DNA from: CAZXCK01 sp964639225
Lineage (GTDB): Bacteria > Chloroflexota > Anaerolineae > Aggregatilineales > Phototrophicaceae
DNA: 12,655 bases
Direction of reading: 5' to 3'
NCBI GenBank assembly: GCA_964639225.1
Contig: CAZXCK010000121.1
Span: 1 to 12,655 of the forward strand
The notes under the pieces were generated by a model that worked only from the letters and a program-made list of their open reading frames with translations, did no database searches and had not been told where the DNA came from. The position numbers were made by a program, and so were the translations under genes. Each line of letters begins with the position of its first letter. The stretch's first letter is position 1. Of the stretch, positions 1-6,683 are shown piece by piece.

Positions 1-5
1 GCTAC

Positions 6-31
6 GGTTTTGAACCGCTGGCGAAGGCATG
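6..31. repeat. Left copy of a palindromic intergenic repeat (inverted copy at 12484-12509)
   Basis: These 26 bases recur exactly, in inverted orientation, at 12484-12509. The core is the arm AACCGCTGGC preceded by GGTTTTG. In the right-hand copy this core forms a complete hairpin. Here the left arm is altered or cut by the window edge (gctacggtt instead of gccagcggtt). It looks like a dispersed non-coding palindromic repeat of the REP type; how many copies the genome holds cannot be seen from the window. Confidence 0.7.
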
Positions 32-85
32 CTACGAGATCGGTTTATCCGCATTAATTTGTTAAAGCACATTACGCCACCCTTA

Positions 86-140
86 CGCGCCAGCGGTTTG
101 GGCGTGCTACAACGCGCCCACTTAAACCGCTGGTGGCGCG
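86..140. repeat. Long imperfect palindrome related to the AGCGGTTT repeat family
   Basis: The left arm 86-99 (CGCGCCAGCGGTTT) pairs with the right arm 124-140 (AAACCGCTGGTGGCGCG), apart from a three-base bulge. A second internal stem, gggcgtg at 100-106 with cgcgccc at 113-119, pairs with one G-U wobble. The AGCGGTTT core is shared with the repeats at 6-31 and 12493-12515, so this is probably another member of the same family. No gene can be supported in 1-267; small open frames here run straight through the palindrome. Confidence 0.6.
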
Positions 141-206
141 AAAGCTGCACACACGCCCCTGTTTCCGGATGCACCCTTGCTCCCAGCAATGATTTTTCGT
201 CCCCTG

Positions 207-221
207 ATTCTGTGATAGAAT
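207..221 (+). promoter_or_regulatory. Extended -10 promoter of the DtxR-family gene, overlapped by a small palindrome
   Basis: TAGAAT at 216-221, preceded by TGA at 213-215, forms an extended -10 element. The -35 region around 193-198 (TTTTCG) is poor, which is usual for extended -10 promoters. The perfect inverted repeat ATTCT-gtgat-AGAAT covers 207-221, that is, the -10 itself, so a protein binding there would block transcription. Autoregulation by the regulator downstream is possible but is inference. The leader to the ATG at 268 is about 40 bases. Confidence 0.4.
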
Positions 222-267
222 AGGCGCTCATACGACAGAAACCGAGCCACATAACAACGGAAAACAC

Positions 268-942
268 ATGAGCAGCGAACTGAGCGCCACCATGCGCGAT
301 TACCTGGTCGAAATCTATCGCTTGTCTGGTTATGACGGCGAGAGTAAGCGCTATGTGAGTACATCGGCCCTGGCGGACGTGCTGGATGTCAGCGCGCCGG
401 CGGTCAACCGCATGGTGACCAAGCTCAAAGAGATGAACCTGCTGCTGCACGAACCCTACCAGGGCATCGCGCTGACCGAGGCGGGCCGCCGCGAGGCGCT
501 CATCAAGCTGCGTTACCATCGCATCGCCGAGGCCTTTCTGGTCAATGTGATGGGCTTCGACTGGCACGAAATCCACGAGGAAGCCCAGCGCATGAGCACC
601 GGCCTGAGCGAGATTCTGGTGCAGCGCATGTCAGAGATGGCCGGTGAGCCGTCTCACTGTCCACATGGCGAACCCATCCCGGCGCTGGATGGCACCCTGC
701 TGGAACCGGACGACATTCCCCTCAGTGAAGCGCGTGATGGCGATCATCTGGAGATCACCCGCGTGCGCACCCGCGAGGCCGACCGCCTGCAATATATCGC
801 GGCGCTGGGGCTGGTCCCCGGCGCACAGATCGAGCTGATTCATGCCGCGCCATTTCATGGGCCGCTGCAGATTCGGCTCAACGGGGAATATCGTATCATC
901 GGCCACAACCTGGCGGAGCTGATCCTGGCGAAGCCTGTCTGA
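268..942 (+). CDS. DtxR/MntR-family metal-dependent transcriptional regulator with degenerate primary metal site
   Basis: This is a 224-residue, three-domain regulator the length of DtxR/IdeR rather than the shorter MntR. Residues 1-75 form the winged helix (recognition region VSAPAVNRMVTKLKE, then the wing QGIALTEAGRR). Residues 80-130 form the dimerisation and metal-binding domain. Residues about 155-224 form an FeoA/SH3-like domain. The motif CPHGEPIP at 131-138 is typical of the family. The ancillary-site ligands are kept (H84, E88, H103, matching DtxR H79, E83, H98). D11 sits where MntR has Asp8 and DtxR has Met10. However, the positions of DtxR C102, E105 and H106 are Q107, S110 and T111, so the canonical primary metal site is missing. 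The start is chosen because it is preceded by GGAAA and an extended -10 promoter. It probably controls the ABC metal importer at 3010-7763, but this is inferred from family and operator resemblance. It may sense metal in a different way or may no longer sense it. Confidence 0.9.
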   Translation: MSSELSATMRDYLVEIYRLSGYDGESKRYVSTSALADVLDVSAPAVNRMVTKLKEMNLLLHEPYQGIALTEAGRREALIKLRYHRIAEAFLVNVMGFDWHEIHEEAQRMSTGLSEILVQRMSEMAGEPSHCPHGEPIPALDGTLLEPDDIPLSEARDGDHLEITRVRTREADRLQYIAALGLVPGAQIELIHAAPFHGPLQIRLNGEYRIIGHNLAELILAKPV

Positions 943-1064
943 CGCACCTGCCCCTTCCCGACAAGACAGCCGATTGTAGGCCCCGCCTGGGTCGCCTGCC
1001 GTGCCTTGAATCCAAAGCAAATTGGCTATCGCGCCACCCGCCGCGCCGAGGTTGAATAGAGTCC

Positions 1065-2297
1065 ATGTTCAGAAACCGCGATTTCGATCCCCGTCTGGTC
1101 ACCATTTTGCTGATCGTCCTGGTGCAGATGGTCGGCGCGTCGATGGCGCTGCCCATTCTGCCGCTGTTCGCCAAACGCGAGTTCAGCATGGAGCCGCAGA
1201 CGATCACGCTGCTCATCTCAGTGTTTTTCGCGGCGCAGTTCGCAGCCGGGCCGTTCATCGGGCGGGCATCGGACCGCTACGGGCGGCTGCCGGTGCTCAT
1301 CATCAGCCAGGTGGGCACGGTCATCAGCTTTGTGATGCTGGCGCTGGCGCAAGGTCCGGCGATGTTGTTCGCCTCGCGCATTCTGGACGGCATCACCGGC
1401 GGCAATATCGTCGTCGCCCAGGCGTATGTGACGGACATCACGCCGCGCAACCAGCGCACGCAGTCGCTGGGGATGATTTTCGCCGCGTTCGGCGTGGGTT
1501 TTATCATCGGCCCGGCGCTGGGCGGCGTGCTGGCGGCCATGTTCGGCGAGCGCATCCCCTTTCTGCTGGCGTCCATCGCGGCGGCGCTGACCGTGTGGCT
1601 GACGTGGCGCAACCTGGACGAAACCCTCACACCGGAGAAGCGAGCCGCCAGCCAGCAGACCAACCGCCCCGGCCTCAGCCCGATGCAGGTGTTGGGCAAC
1701 TCACCGCTGCTGCTCATTCTGCTGATGACGTTCGCCACGCAGTTCTCGCTGGGGCTGCTGCAGGCGTCGTTTGCCCTGTACGGCGAGGAAGTGCTGTTCG
1801 CCGATTACAGCGAATCGGTCACCAACCTGGGCATCGGCCTGCTGCTGGCGATGGTCGGCGTGGGCCAGGTGTTCACCCAGATTGTGCTGCTGCGCCGTAT
1901 GCTGGAACGCTTCGGCGAGGGCTGGCTGGTCATTATCGGGACCGGCCTGCGGGCAATCGCATTCTTCGCGCTGGCGGTGGCCGTGATGCCCTGGCTGGCC
2001 GGAGTCGGTACGTTTTTCTTCGCTGTCGGCAGCGGCCTGATGGTGCCCGCGCTGCAATCGCTGGTGACTAACACGGTCGGCGACAATCTGCGCGGCGGTG
2101 TGCTGGGGCTGTTCCAGTCGGCTGCCAGCCTGTCGATTATCTTCAGCACGGCGATGGGCGGTACGCTGTTCGCCATTGAACCCGTTTTCCCGTTTGTGCT
2201 GGCCCTGGCCCTGATGCTGATCCTGCTGGCACCGTCGGTCTACCTCATGCGCTGGTCCAACCAGCAGGTCGAGCAGCCAGCCGGCGCGCAGGATTAA
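1065..2297 (+). CDS. MFS transporter, DHA1 (TetA-like) drug/H+ antiporter family
   Basis: This 410-residue, twelve-helix major facilitator is an inner-membrane proton-driven exporter; its substrate cannot be told from sequence. Motif A is GRASDRYGR at 66-74, in the loop between helices 2 and 3. R105 in SRILDGITGGNI marks helix 4 (motif B). GFIIGPALGG at 145-154 is the antiporter motif C of helix 5. The stretch AYVTDITPRNQR at 120-131 is typical of TetA-like proteins. A hydrophilic central loop at about 185-207 separates the two six-helix halves. The ATG at 1065 has only a weak upstream ribosome site. No good promoter is visible in the 122 bases after the regulator gene, so read-through from that gene is plausible. 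Being next to a metalloregulator could hint at a metal-related role, but the family is mostly associated with drugs and small molecules. Confidence 0.9.
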   Translation: MFRNRDFDPRLVTILLIVLVQMVGASMALPILPLFAKREFSMEPQTITLLISVFFAAQFAAGPFIGRASDRYGRLPVLIISQVGTVISFVMLALAQGPAMLFASRILDGITGGNIVVAQAYVTDITPRNQRTQSLGMIFAAFGVGFIIGPALGGVLAAMFGERIPFLLASIAAALTVWLTWRNLDETLTPEKRAASQQTNRPGLSPMQVLGNSPLLLILLMTFATQFSLGLLQASFALYGEEVLFADYSESVTNLGIGLLLAMVGVGQVFTQIVLLRRMLERFGEGWLVIIGTGLRAIAFFALAVAVMPWLAGVGTFFFAVGSGLMVPALQSLVTNTVGDNLRGGVLGLFQSAASLSIIFSTAMGGTLFAIEPVFPFVLALALMLILLAPSVYLMRWSNQQVEQPAGAQD

Positions 2298-2313
2298 ACG
2301 GCGCGCGAGTTTT
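2284..2313 (+). terminator. Weak terminator candidate at the end of the MFS gene
   Basis: GCGCGC at 2284-2289 can pair with GCGCGC at 2301-2306 across an 11-base loop that contains the stop codon, followed by gagtttt. The stem is short and the T-run modest, so this is only a candidate. Confidence 0.25.
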
Positions 2314-2347
2314 CCCCAATACCGCTGCGGCCATCACCGAATCGGTC

Positions 2348-2376
2348 TGGTCAAATTCGCCCGTGTTTGCTATGAT
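2348..2376 (+). promoter_or_regulatory. Promoter of the tRNA-Ser gene
   Basis: TGGTCA at 2348-2353 (4 of 6 matches to the -35 consensus) is followed after 17 bases by TATGAT at 2371-2376 (5 of 6). TGC directly in front makes this an extended -10. Transcription would start near 2383, about 27 bases before the tRNA. Confidence 0.6.
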
Positions 2377-2409
2377 TCGGTCACAAAGGGCGCCCAGCGC
2401 GCCTCAACC

Positions 2410-2498
2410 GGAGGGGTAGCATAGTCTGGCCTAATGCGCTCGCCTGGAACGCGAGTACGGGGGCAACCCCGTCGTGGGTTCGAATCCCACCCTCTCCG
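2410..2498 (+). tRNA. tRNA-Ser (anticodon GGA)
   Basis: A complete class II tRNA fold is visible. The acceptor stem GGAGGGG at 2410-2416 pairs with CCTCTCC at 2491-2497 (one G-U), with G2498 as discriminator. The anticodon stem CTCGC 2439-2443 / GCGAG 2451-2455 encloses the loop CTGGAAC with anticodon GGA at 2446-2448, reading UCC and UCU. A long variable arm at about 2456-2473 (TACGGGG / ACCCCGTC) is the serine hallmark. The T arm GTGGG-TTCGAAT-CCCAC lies at 2474-2490. The 3' CCA is not encoded, since CAC follows the discriminator, so it must be added after transcription. Confidence 0.96.
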
Positions 2499-2505
2499 CA
2501 CACCC

Positions 2506-2534
2506 AAACCGGCGACTTCCCGTTGCCGGTTTTT
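2506..2534 (+). terminator. Rho-independent terminator of the tRNA
   Basis: AAACCGGCGAC (2506-2516) pairs with GTTGCCGGTTT (2522-2532), with one G-U wobble, around the loop TTCCC; the run of T covers 2530-2534. It begins seven bases after the tRNA ends, so the tRNA is a single-gene transcription unit. Confidence 0.8.
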
Positions 2535-2571
2535 GATTCGCCAGCGCCAGCCAGCACCAACTCAGCGCGCG

Positions 2572-2600
2572 TTGTCAGTTTTGCTGCACTGTGATATTCT
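2572..2600 (+). promoter_or_regulatory. Promoter of the XRE-family gene
   Basis: TTGTCA at 2572-2577 (5 of 6 to the -35 consensus), a 17-base spacer, then TATTCT at 2595-2600 (4 of 6). The predicted start near 2607 leaves a leader of about 26 bases with a GAGAGGA ribosome site at 2617-2623. Confidence 0.55.
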
Positions 2601-2617
2601 ATCGGTATCGCTGATAG
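2599..2617. promoter_or_regulatory. Inverted repeat at the XRE transcription start, possible self-operator
   Basis: CTATC at 2599-2603 and GATAG at 2613-2617 are perfect inverted arms around a 9-base centre. The site overlaps the end of the -10 and the predicted +1. Small XRE proteins often repress their own promoter through such sites; here that is inference. Confidence 0.35.
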
Positions 2618-2632
2618 AGAGGATGGCGAGAC

Positions 2633-2977
2633 ATGAGCAACGATTCCAAAAAGCGTTTCGGTGAGCGAGTGCGGCGGGCGCGGCGTGAGGCGCGCATCAC
2701 GCAGGTAGAGCTGGCGCGGCGGCTGGGCGTCAGCCAGGGGGTCATCTCCAATGTGGAGACCGGCGTCTCGACCATCGACGCGCCCGATTTGCCCCTGTGG
2801 GCCGATGCGCTGGGGGCGAAGATCATGGTCTTTTTCCTGGATGAGATCAAAGACCTTGACGAGCGCGTGGAGACGCTGCTTAACCTGTTCCCCGAAGAGC
2901 AGATTCCGCTGGTGCTGGCCATGCTCGAATGTATGGCGCGCGAGATGAACAAGCCAGCCGGCAAACCAAGCGGCTGA
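2633..2977 (+). CDS. Small XRE-family helix-turn-helix transcriptional regulator
   Basis: This 114-residue protein has an HTH_3/Cro-C1 DNA-binding domain at residues 8-68. The helix-turn-helix itself, TQVELARRLGVSQGVISNVE, spans 23-42. The rest (about 70-105) is acidic and amphipathic (DEIKDLDERVETLLNLF...LVLAMLECMAREM) and is probably a dimerisation helix pair, with a short Pro/Gly/Lys tail. There is no ligand-binding or peptidase domain. The start is supported by the GAGAGGA ribosome site nine bases upstream and by a promoter at 2572-2600. It is a single-gene unit between the tRNA terminator and the convergent permease gene. Its targets are unknown. A link to the ABC operon rests only on proximity. 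No toxin partner or prophage genes are visible beside it. Confidence 0.88.
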   Translation: MSNDSKKRFGERVRRARREARITQVELARRLGVSQGVISNVETGVSTIDAPDLPLWADALGAKIMVFFLDEIKDLDERVETLLNLFPEEQIPLVLAMLECMAREMNKPAGKPSG

Positions 2978-3009
2978 CCCGTAGACCGCACGCTGGCCGA
3001 CGTGTTTGG

Positions 3010-4515
3010 TCAGCCTGCCAGGGGCGCGCTCGCTGGCAGCCGGTTGCGCTGCCGGAAACTGCGCACCTGAGCTTCGCCGCGCGCGGTGAGCGCCACCCGG
3101 TTCTGCGTCACATGGACCAGACCGCGTGCCCGCAGCCGCGCCAGCACGCGCCGCATTTTCGCCCGCGTCCAGCGGAAGTGCTGGTGAAGCGTGTCGGCGG
3201 CCAGTTCGGCGTCGGCGTCGGCGGTGCCCTGGTGATGGTAAATGTGTCCCAGCACCACCTGATCGTCGAACTGGCGGCGCTGGTTGGCGCGTCGCGCCAT
3301 CGTCGAGATCAGCCCGTAGCGCGGTGACAATACCCACGCCAGCAAAAAGAAGAAGAAAATCATCAGCACCATCGACGCTGAGATCGACGAATTCCAGTTC
3401 TCCAGCAGGCCGAGTCCAAATGCCCGGTTGAGGGCCGCCAGCACATCATTCATGTGGAACAGCCCCAGAAAGCTGCCCCGCGCCAGATCGTAACCGAAGT
3501 AAGCGCCCGCCGCGCCAATCGCCGGGCCGAGCAGCAGCATCAACGCCAGCCGGTCTGTCAACAGATAGGCCGCCGCCGGTGGAATGATAAAGAAGGCGAT
3601 CACCAGAATCGAGCCGACGGCGTCGAAAGCGCCCACCGCCACCAGACTCACCAGCACCATCAGCCCATAATGCAGCATCCCAGGGCGGAAGCCGAGCGCC
3701 GCCGCCAGCGCCGCGTCGAACGTGCTGAGTTTGAGTTCTTTGTAGAGCAGTGTCACAAAGCCCACCGTGAGCGCCGTCAGCAGCAGCATCACGGTGATGG
3801 CTTTGGGCCAGAACACCAGCACCGGCTCGTCGTCGAGCAGGCCCGCCTGCCAGGCCTGCGCCGGGGAATAAGTGCCGCAGTTGGTGCAGATTTCGCGGAA
3901 CTCCGCGCCTTCATCGCGCGGGGTGATGCCCAGCGCGCGGCAGTTGGTACACTGGCGGCTCATGTTGGCTGCCGGATGGTCCGGCGTGATGGTGACCGTC
4001 TCGCAGTTCTCGACACAGTGGCTGTTGGTGTTGGCCCAGGCGACACCGATCTCGCCCACCAGCACGGCGTCGGTGTCGATGTGGGCGTCATCAACATAAC
4101 GCGAGACGAGAATCACGGCGATGGCGAACAGCAGCGGGAAGGCCAGCCCCAGCGCGGCGTCCTGCCGGACCAGCCCGGAACGGTGAATCGCTTCGGTCAG
4201 GACGACCGTCGCCACGCCTGCCGCCGCCGCGCCCAGGATCAGCCAGGGCGACGACAGATCGGCTTCCATGCCCAGGCCGGATGTCATCACGATAAAGGCC
4301 ACCACAATCCCCAGCAGCACCGTATGGCTGATGGCGTCGCTGGTGAGCGCCAGCCCGCGCAGCAGCAGAAACGTCCCCAGCAGCGCGCCACACACGGCGA
4401 TGAGCGCGCCCAGGATGACCGCCGTATGCTGCGGATCGCGCAGGAAGCCGTTGATCTCGTCGCGCGTGGTGAACAGCAGCAGAATTTCGATCAGCGCCTG
4501 CTCGATGGCGAACAT
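3010..4515 (-). CDS. Metal ABC transporter permease 2 (ABC-3 family) with cysteine-rich insert and C-terminal winged helix
   Basis: At 501 residues this membrane subunit is far longer than the usual 270-300 of the ABC-3 (ZnuB/MntC/TroC) family. Residues about 30-160 and 232-400 form the transmembrane core, with the family motif SDAISHTVLLGI (59-70) and the cytoplasmic ATPase-coupling region YKELKLSTFDAALAAALGF (258-276). Between the halves, residues about 160-230 are an extra hydrophilic insert with C167-x3-C171, C189-x2-C192 and C210-x2-C213. The CTNC...CTNCG arrangement resembles a zinc ribbon. It precedes a helix that runs to the cytoplasmic coupling loop, so it is predicted to lie outside. 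Residues about 405-495 are a winged-helix domain with a MarR/DtxR-like pattern (WTRAKMRRVLARLRARGLVHV, then RVALTARGEAQ). The start ATG shares its A with the TGA stop of permease 1, indicating translational coupling. It is the last gene of the metal-import operon. Function as a permease is secure; metal choice (Mn, Fe or Zn) is not. Confidence 0.93.
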   Translation of the reverse strand: MFAIEQALIEILLLFTTRDEINGFLRDPQHTAVILGALIAVCGALLGTFLLLRGLALTSDAISHTVLLGIVVAFIVMTSGLGMEADLSSPWLILGAAAAGVATVVLTEAIHRSGLVRQDAALGLAFPLLFAIAVILVSRYVDDAHIDTDAVLVGEIGVAWANTNSHCVENCETVTITPDHPAANMSRQCTNCRALGITPRDEGAEFREICTNCGTYSPAQAWQAGLLDDEPVLVFWPKAITVMLLLTALTVGFVTLLYKELKLSTFDAALAAALGFRPGMLHYGLMVLVSLVAVGAFDAVGSILVIAFFIIPPAAAYLLTDRLALMLLLGPAIGAAGAYFGYDLARGSFLGLFHMNDVLAALNRAFGLGLLENWNSSISASMVLMIFFFFLLAWVLSPRYGLISTMARRANQRRQFDDQVVLGHIYHHQGTADADAELAADTLHQHFRWTRAKMRRVLARLRARGLVHVTQNRVALTARGEAQVRSFRQRNRLPASAPLAG

Positions 4516-5852
4516 CAGCCCTCGTCCTCTCTCAGCTTCTGCTCAAGCTGCGCGATATCGGCAGCCGACAGCGAATCGGTTATGTCGTGCTGGCGATCTT
4601 CCGGGATGACCGGCAGATGCAGCATGTCGTTATACTGGCGGTAGACGTCCCACAGGCGCAGGTTGTGCGCGTCGCCGGCGGCGGCCTGCACCCCGGCAGA
4701 TGTCAGCGTCCAGGCGTCGCCGGTTCGCTGCACGTGGCCCTGCTGCTGAAGGCGGTCCAGCCCCACATGAGCCGACCTGCCGCGCACACCCACCAGGAAA
4801 GACTCCGGGACCGGGTGGGCGGCGTCGCCATGAGCGTCATGCGCGACGGCGTATTTGTACAGGTCACGCAGGACGTGCAGCGCGGCGAAGCGGCGGCGGT
4901 CGGCGCGGCGGCGCAGCAGTGTCCACAGCAGACCGCGCTCCGGCGCGAAGCTCAGCGACATCAGCACCACCAGAAAAGCCACCACGATAATCATGGGGCC
5001 GGTGGGCAGGTTGCGATCCATCGCGCTGAGGACGGCCCCCGTGCCCCCGGCGAATGCGCCGAACACCGCCGCCAGAATCACCATCTGGTCCAGCTTGTGC
5101 GTCCACTGGCGCGCGGCGATCCCTGGCGCGATGAGCATACCCACCATCAGAATCACACCGGCGAGCTGCAATCCGAGCACAATCGCCACCACAATCAGCG
5201 TGGACAGCAGCATATTGAAGAACTGCACGCGGAAGCCGTTGGCCCCGGCGAAGGCGGCGTCAAACGTCACCAGCTTGAACTCTTTCCAGAACACCGCCAG
5301 CACCACAAACGCCGCCAGCCCCACACCGGAGATCAGGCGCACGTCGCGCTCGACCATGGCCGCCGCCTGCCCAAAGATGAACGTACTCAGTCCAGCCTGG
5401 CTGGCGTCCGGGCGGGCCTGAATATAAGCCAGCAGGGCGATGCCAGCGGCGAACCACGCCGCCAGCACGATGCCCATCGCCGCGTCCTGCTTGATGCGTG
5501 TGGTGCGCGTCACCAGGCTGATGAAATACACGCCCAGCCAACTGGCGATCCCCGCGCCGATCAGCAGCACGCCCAGGTCGCGCCCGGCCACCAGAAAAGC
5601 GACGCCCACGCCCGGCAGCGCCGCGTGCGACAGCGCATCACCGATGAGGCTCTCGTGGCGCAGCACGGCGAAACTGCCCAGCACGCCGCTGATAATGCCC
5701 AGAATGGCGCCGCCCAGGGCCACCGTGCGCAGCGTGTAATCGTACTGCACGTTGAGGACCACCTGGCTGAACGGCACAAACAACACGCTGACGACGGCCA
5801 TCACCGCGATCAGGGTCCAGATGCGGCGGTCAGCAGTGGATAAGGCGAACAT
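4515..5852 (-). CDS. Metal ABC transporter permease 1 (ABC-3 family) with fused DtxR-like C-terminal domains
   Basis: This protein is 445 residues from the chosen ATG. That start follows an AGGAG ribosome site by eight bases and lies five bases past the ATPase stop; an upstream in-frame ATG at 5909 would overlap the ATPase gene and is rejected. Residues 10-305 are the ABC-3 membrane core, with the motif GDALSHAALPGVGVAF (71-86) and the coupling region WKEFKLVTFDAAFAGANGF (189-207). Residues about 312-390 form a winged helix (RFAALHVLRDLYKYA, then GLDRLQQQGHVQ and the wing WTLTSAGVQAA). Residues 391-440 resemble the DtxR dimerisation and metal-binding domain (HNLRLWDVY, then DITDSLSAADIAQLEQKL). 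In that domain the usual Glu-His pair before LS is T425-D426. The tail should face the cytoplasm and may sense metal, bind DNA or regulate transport; this is unproven. It forms a heteromeric permease with the product of 3010-4515. Confidence 0.93.
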   Translation of the reverse strand: MFALSTADRRIWTLIAVMAVVSVLFVPFSQVVLNVQYDYTLRTVALGGAILGIISGVLGSFAVLRHESLIGDALSHAALPGVGVAFLVAGRDLGVLLIGAGIASWLGVYFISLVTRTTRIKQDAAMGIVLAAWFAAGIALLAYIQARPDASQAGLSTFIFGQAAAMVERDVRLISGVGLAAFVVLAVFWKEFKLVTFDAAFAGANGFRVQFFNMLLSTLIVVAIVLGLQLAGVILMVGMLIAPGIAARQWTHKLDQMVILAAVFGAFAGGTGAVLSAMDRNLPTGPMIIVVAFLVVLMSLSFAPERGLLWTLLRRRADRRRFAALHVLRDLYKYAVAHDAHGDAAHPVPESFLVGVRGRSAHVGLDRLQQQGHVQRTGDAWTLTSAGVQAAAGDAHNLRLWDVYRQYNDMLHLPVIPEDRQHDITDSLSAADIAQLEQKLREDEG

Positions 5853-5856
5853 GGCG

Positions 5857-6651
5857 TCAGTCTCCTGTGGCGACGGCGGCCTGCTGCCGTTCATCGACGA
5901 ACGACACACGCCCGCCGTAAGCCCGGCGCAGGTTTTCCGGCGTAAAGACGGCGGCGGTGGGTCCGCTGGCGACCACCTCGACGTTGAGCAGAGTCACCCA
6001 GTCGAAATACTCGGGGACCGTCTGCAGGTCGTGGTGGACGACGATCACCGTCTTATTGCGTTCGCGCAACTCACGCAGGATGGCGACGATGGCGCGCTCG
6101 GTGACAGCGTCCACCGCCGCGAACGGCTCGTCCATGAAGTAAATCTGCGCGTCCTGGACCAGCGCCCGCGCCAGGAACGTCCGCTGCTGCTGCCCGCCGG
6201 AAAGCTGGCTGATCTGCCGGTCGGCGAAATCGACCATGCCCACCTGTTCCAGGGCGTGCAGCGCCTGCTCGCGCTGCGCCCGCCCCGGCCTGCGGAACCA
6301 GCCCAGCTTGCTGTACAGGCCCATCGTCACCACGTCGATGACCGATGTCGGGAAATCCCAGTCCACGCTGCCGCGCTGGGGCACATACCCCACCAGCGAG
6401 CGCGCCTGCGCGTAAGGCCTGCCGTAGAACAGCGCCGTCCCCGCCGAACGCGGCATCAGGTTGAGCACGGACCTGATGAGTGTCGTCTTACCAGCGCCGT
6501 TGGGGCCGACGATGGCCATCAGCACGCCTTCCGGCACTTCGAGATCGACATCCCACAGCGCCGGCTGGCTGTTATATGCCACAGTCAGATCGTCCACCTG
6601 TAAGGCGACCCGGCCCTGAGTATCGTGTGTTTTGCTATTATGTCGGGACAT
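5857..6651 (-). CDS. Metal ABC transporter ATP-binding protein (Mn/Fe/Zn type)
   Basis: This 264-residue ATPase powers metal import. Walker A is GPNGAGKTT at 49-57. The Q-loop is in YVPQRGSVDWDFP (89-101); the VDWDFP continuation is characteristic of the MntB/SitB/TroB group and less like ZnuC, which favours manganese or iron. The ABC signature is LSGGQQQR at 150-157, Walker B is IYFMDEPF at 170-177, and the switch histidine is H207 in VVHHDL. All catalytic motifs are intact. The start at 6651 was chosen because AGGAG lies nine bases upstream. The open frame continues about 59 codons further upstream, but that part reads through the intergenic stem-loop and is Arg/Ala-rich and unlike the family. 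The stop lies four bases before the permease 1 start, so the two are translated from one message. Confidence 0.95.
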   Translation of the reverse strand: MSRHNSKTHDTQGRVALQVDDLTVAYNSQPALWDVDLEVPEGVLMAIVGPNGAGKTTLIRSVLNLMPRSAGTALFYGRPYAQARSLVGYVPQRGSVDWDFPTSVIDVVTMGLYSKLGWFRRPGRAQREQALHALEQVGMVDFADRQISQLSGGQQQRTFLARALVQDAQIYFMDEPFAAVDAVTERAIVAILRELRERNKTVIVVHHDLQTVPEYFDWVTLLNVEVVASGPTAAVFTPENLRRAYGGRVSFVDERQQAAVATGD

Positions 6652-6683
6652 ATCCGGTCTCTCCTGACTGAGGTCTACATCAG

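Noticed and set aside
29..223. 64-residue frame at the left edge
   Set aside because: It passes through the palindromic repeat at 86-140 and has no ribosome site or recognisable content.
1022..2071. 349-residue open frame overlapping the MFS gene in another frame
   Set aside because: Low-complexity Arg/Ala/Gly/His composition and no motif; the overlapping frame is a clear twelve-helix transporter.
2474..2500. tRNA-Ser 3' end as an integration site
   Set aside because: I saw no repeat of the tRNA 3' end elsewhere in the window and no integrase or phage gene.
2992..3014. Hairpin GCTGGCC/GGTCAGC between the convergent XRE and permease 2 genes as a two-way terminator
   Set aside because: Only seven pairs with one wobble, overlapping the permease stop codon, and no convincing T-run on either side.
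2381..3337. 318-residue minus-strand frame across the tRNA and XRE gene
   Set aside because: It runs through a structurally complete tRNA, its terminator and a good XRE gene, and shows no domain.
3454..4644. 396-residue plus-strand frame opposite permease 2
   Set aside because: Gln/His/Arg-rich translation typical of the antisense of a GC-rich membrane protein gene.
4587..5843. 418-residue plus-strand frame opposite permease 1
   Set aside because: Same His/Gln/Arg-rich antisense composition; the minus strand has all ABC-3 motifs.
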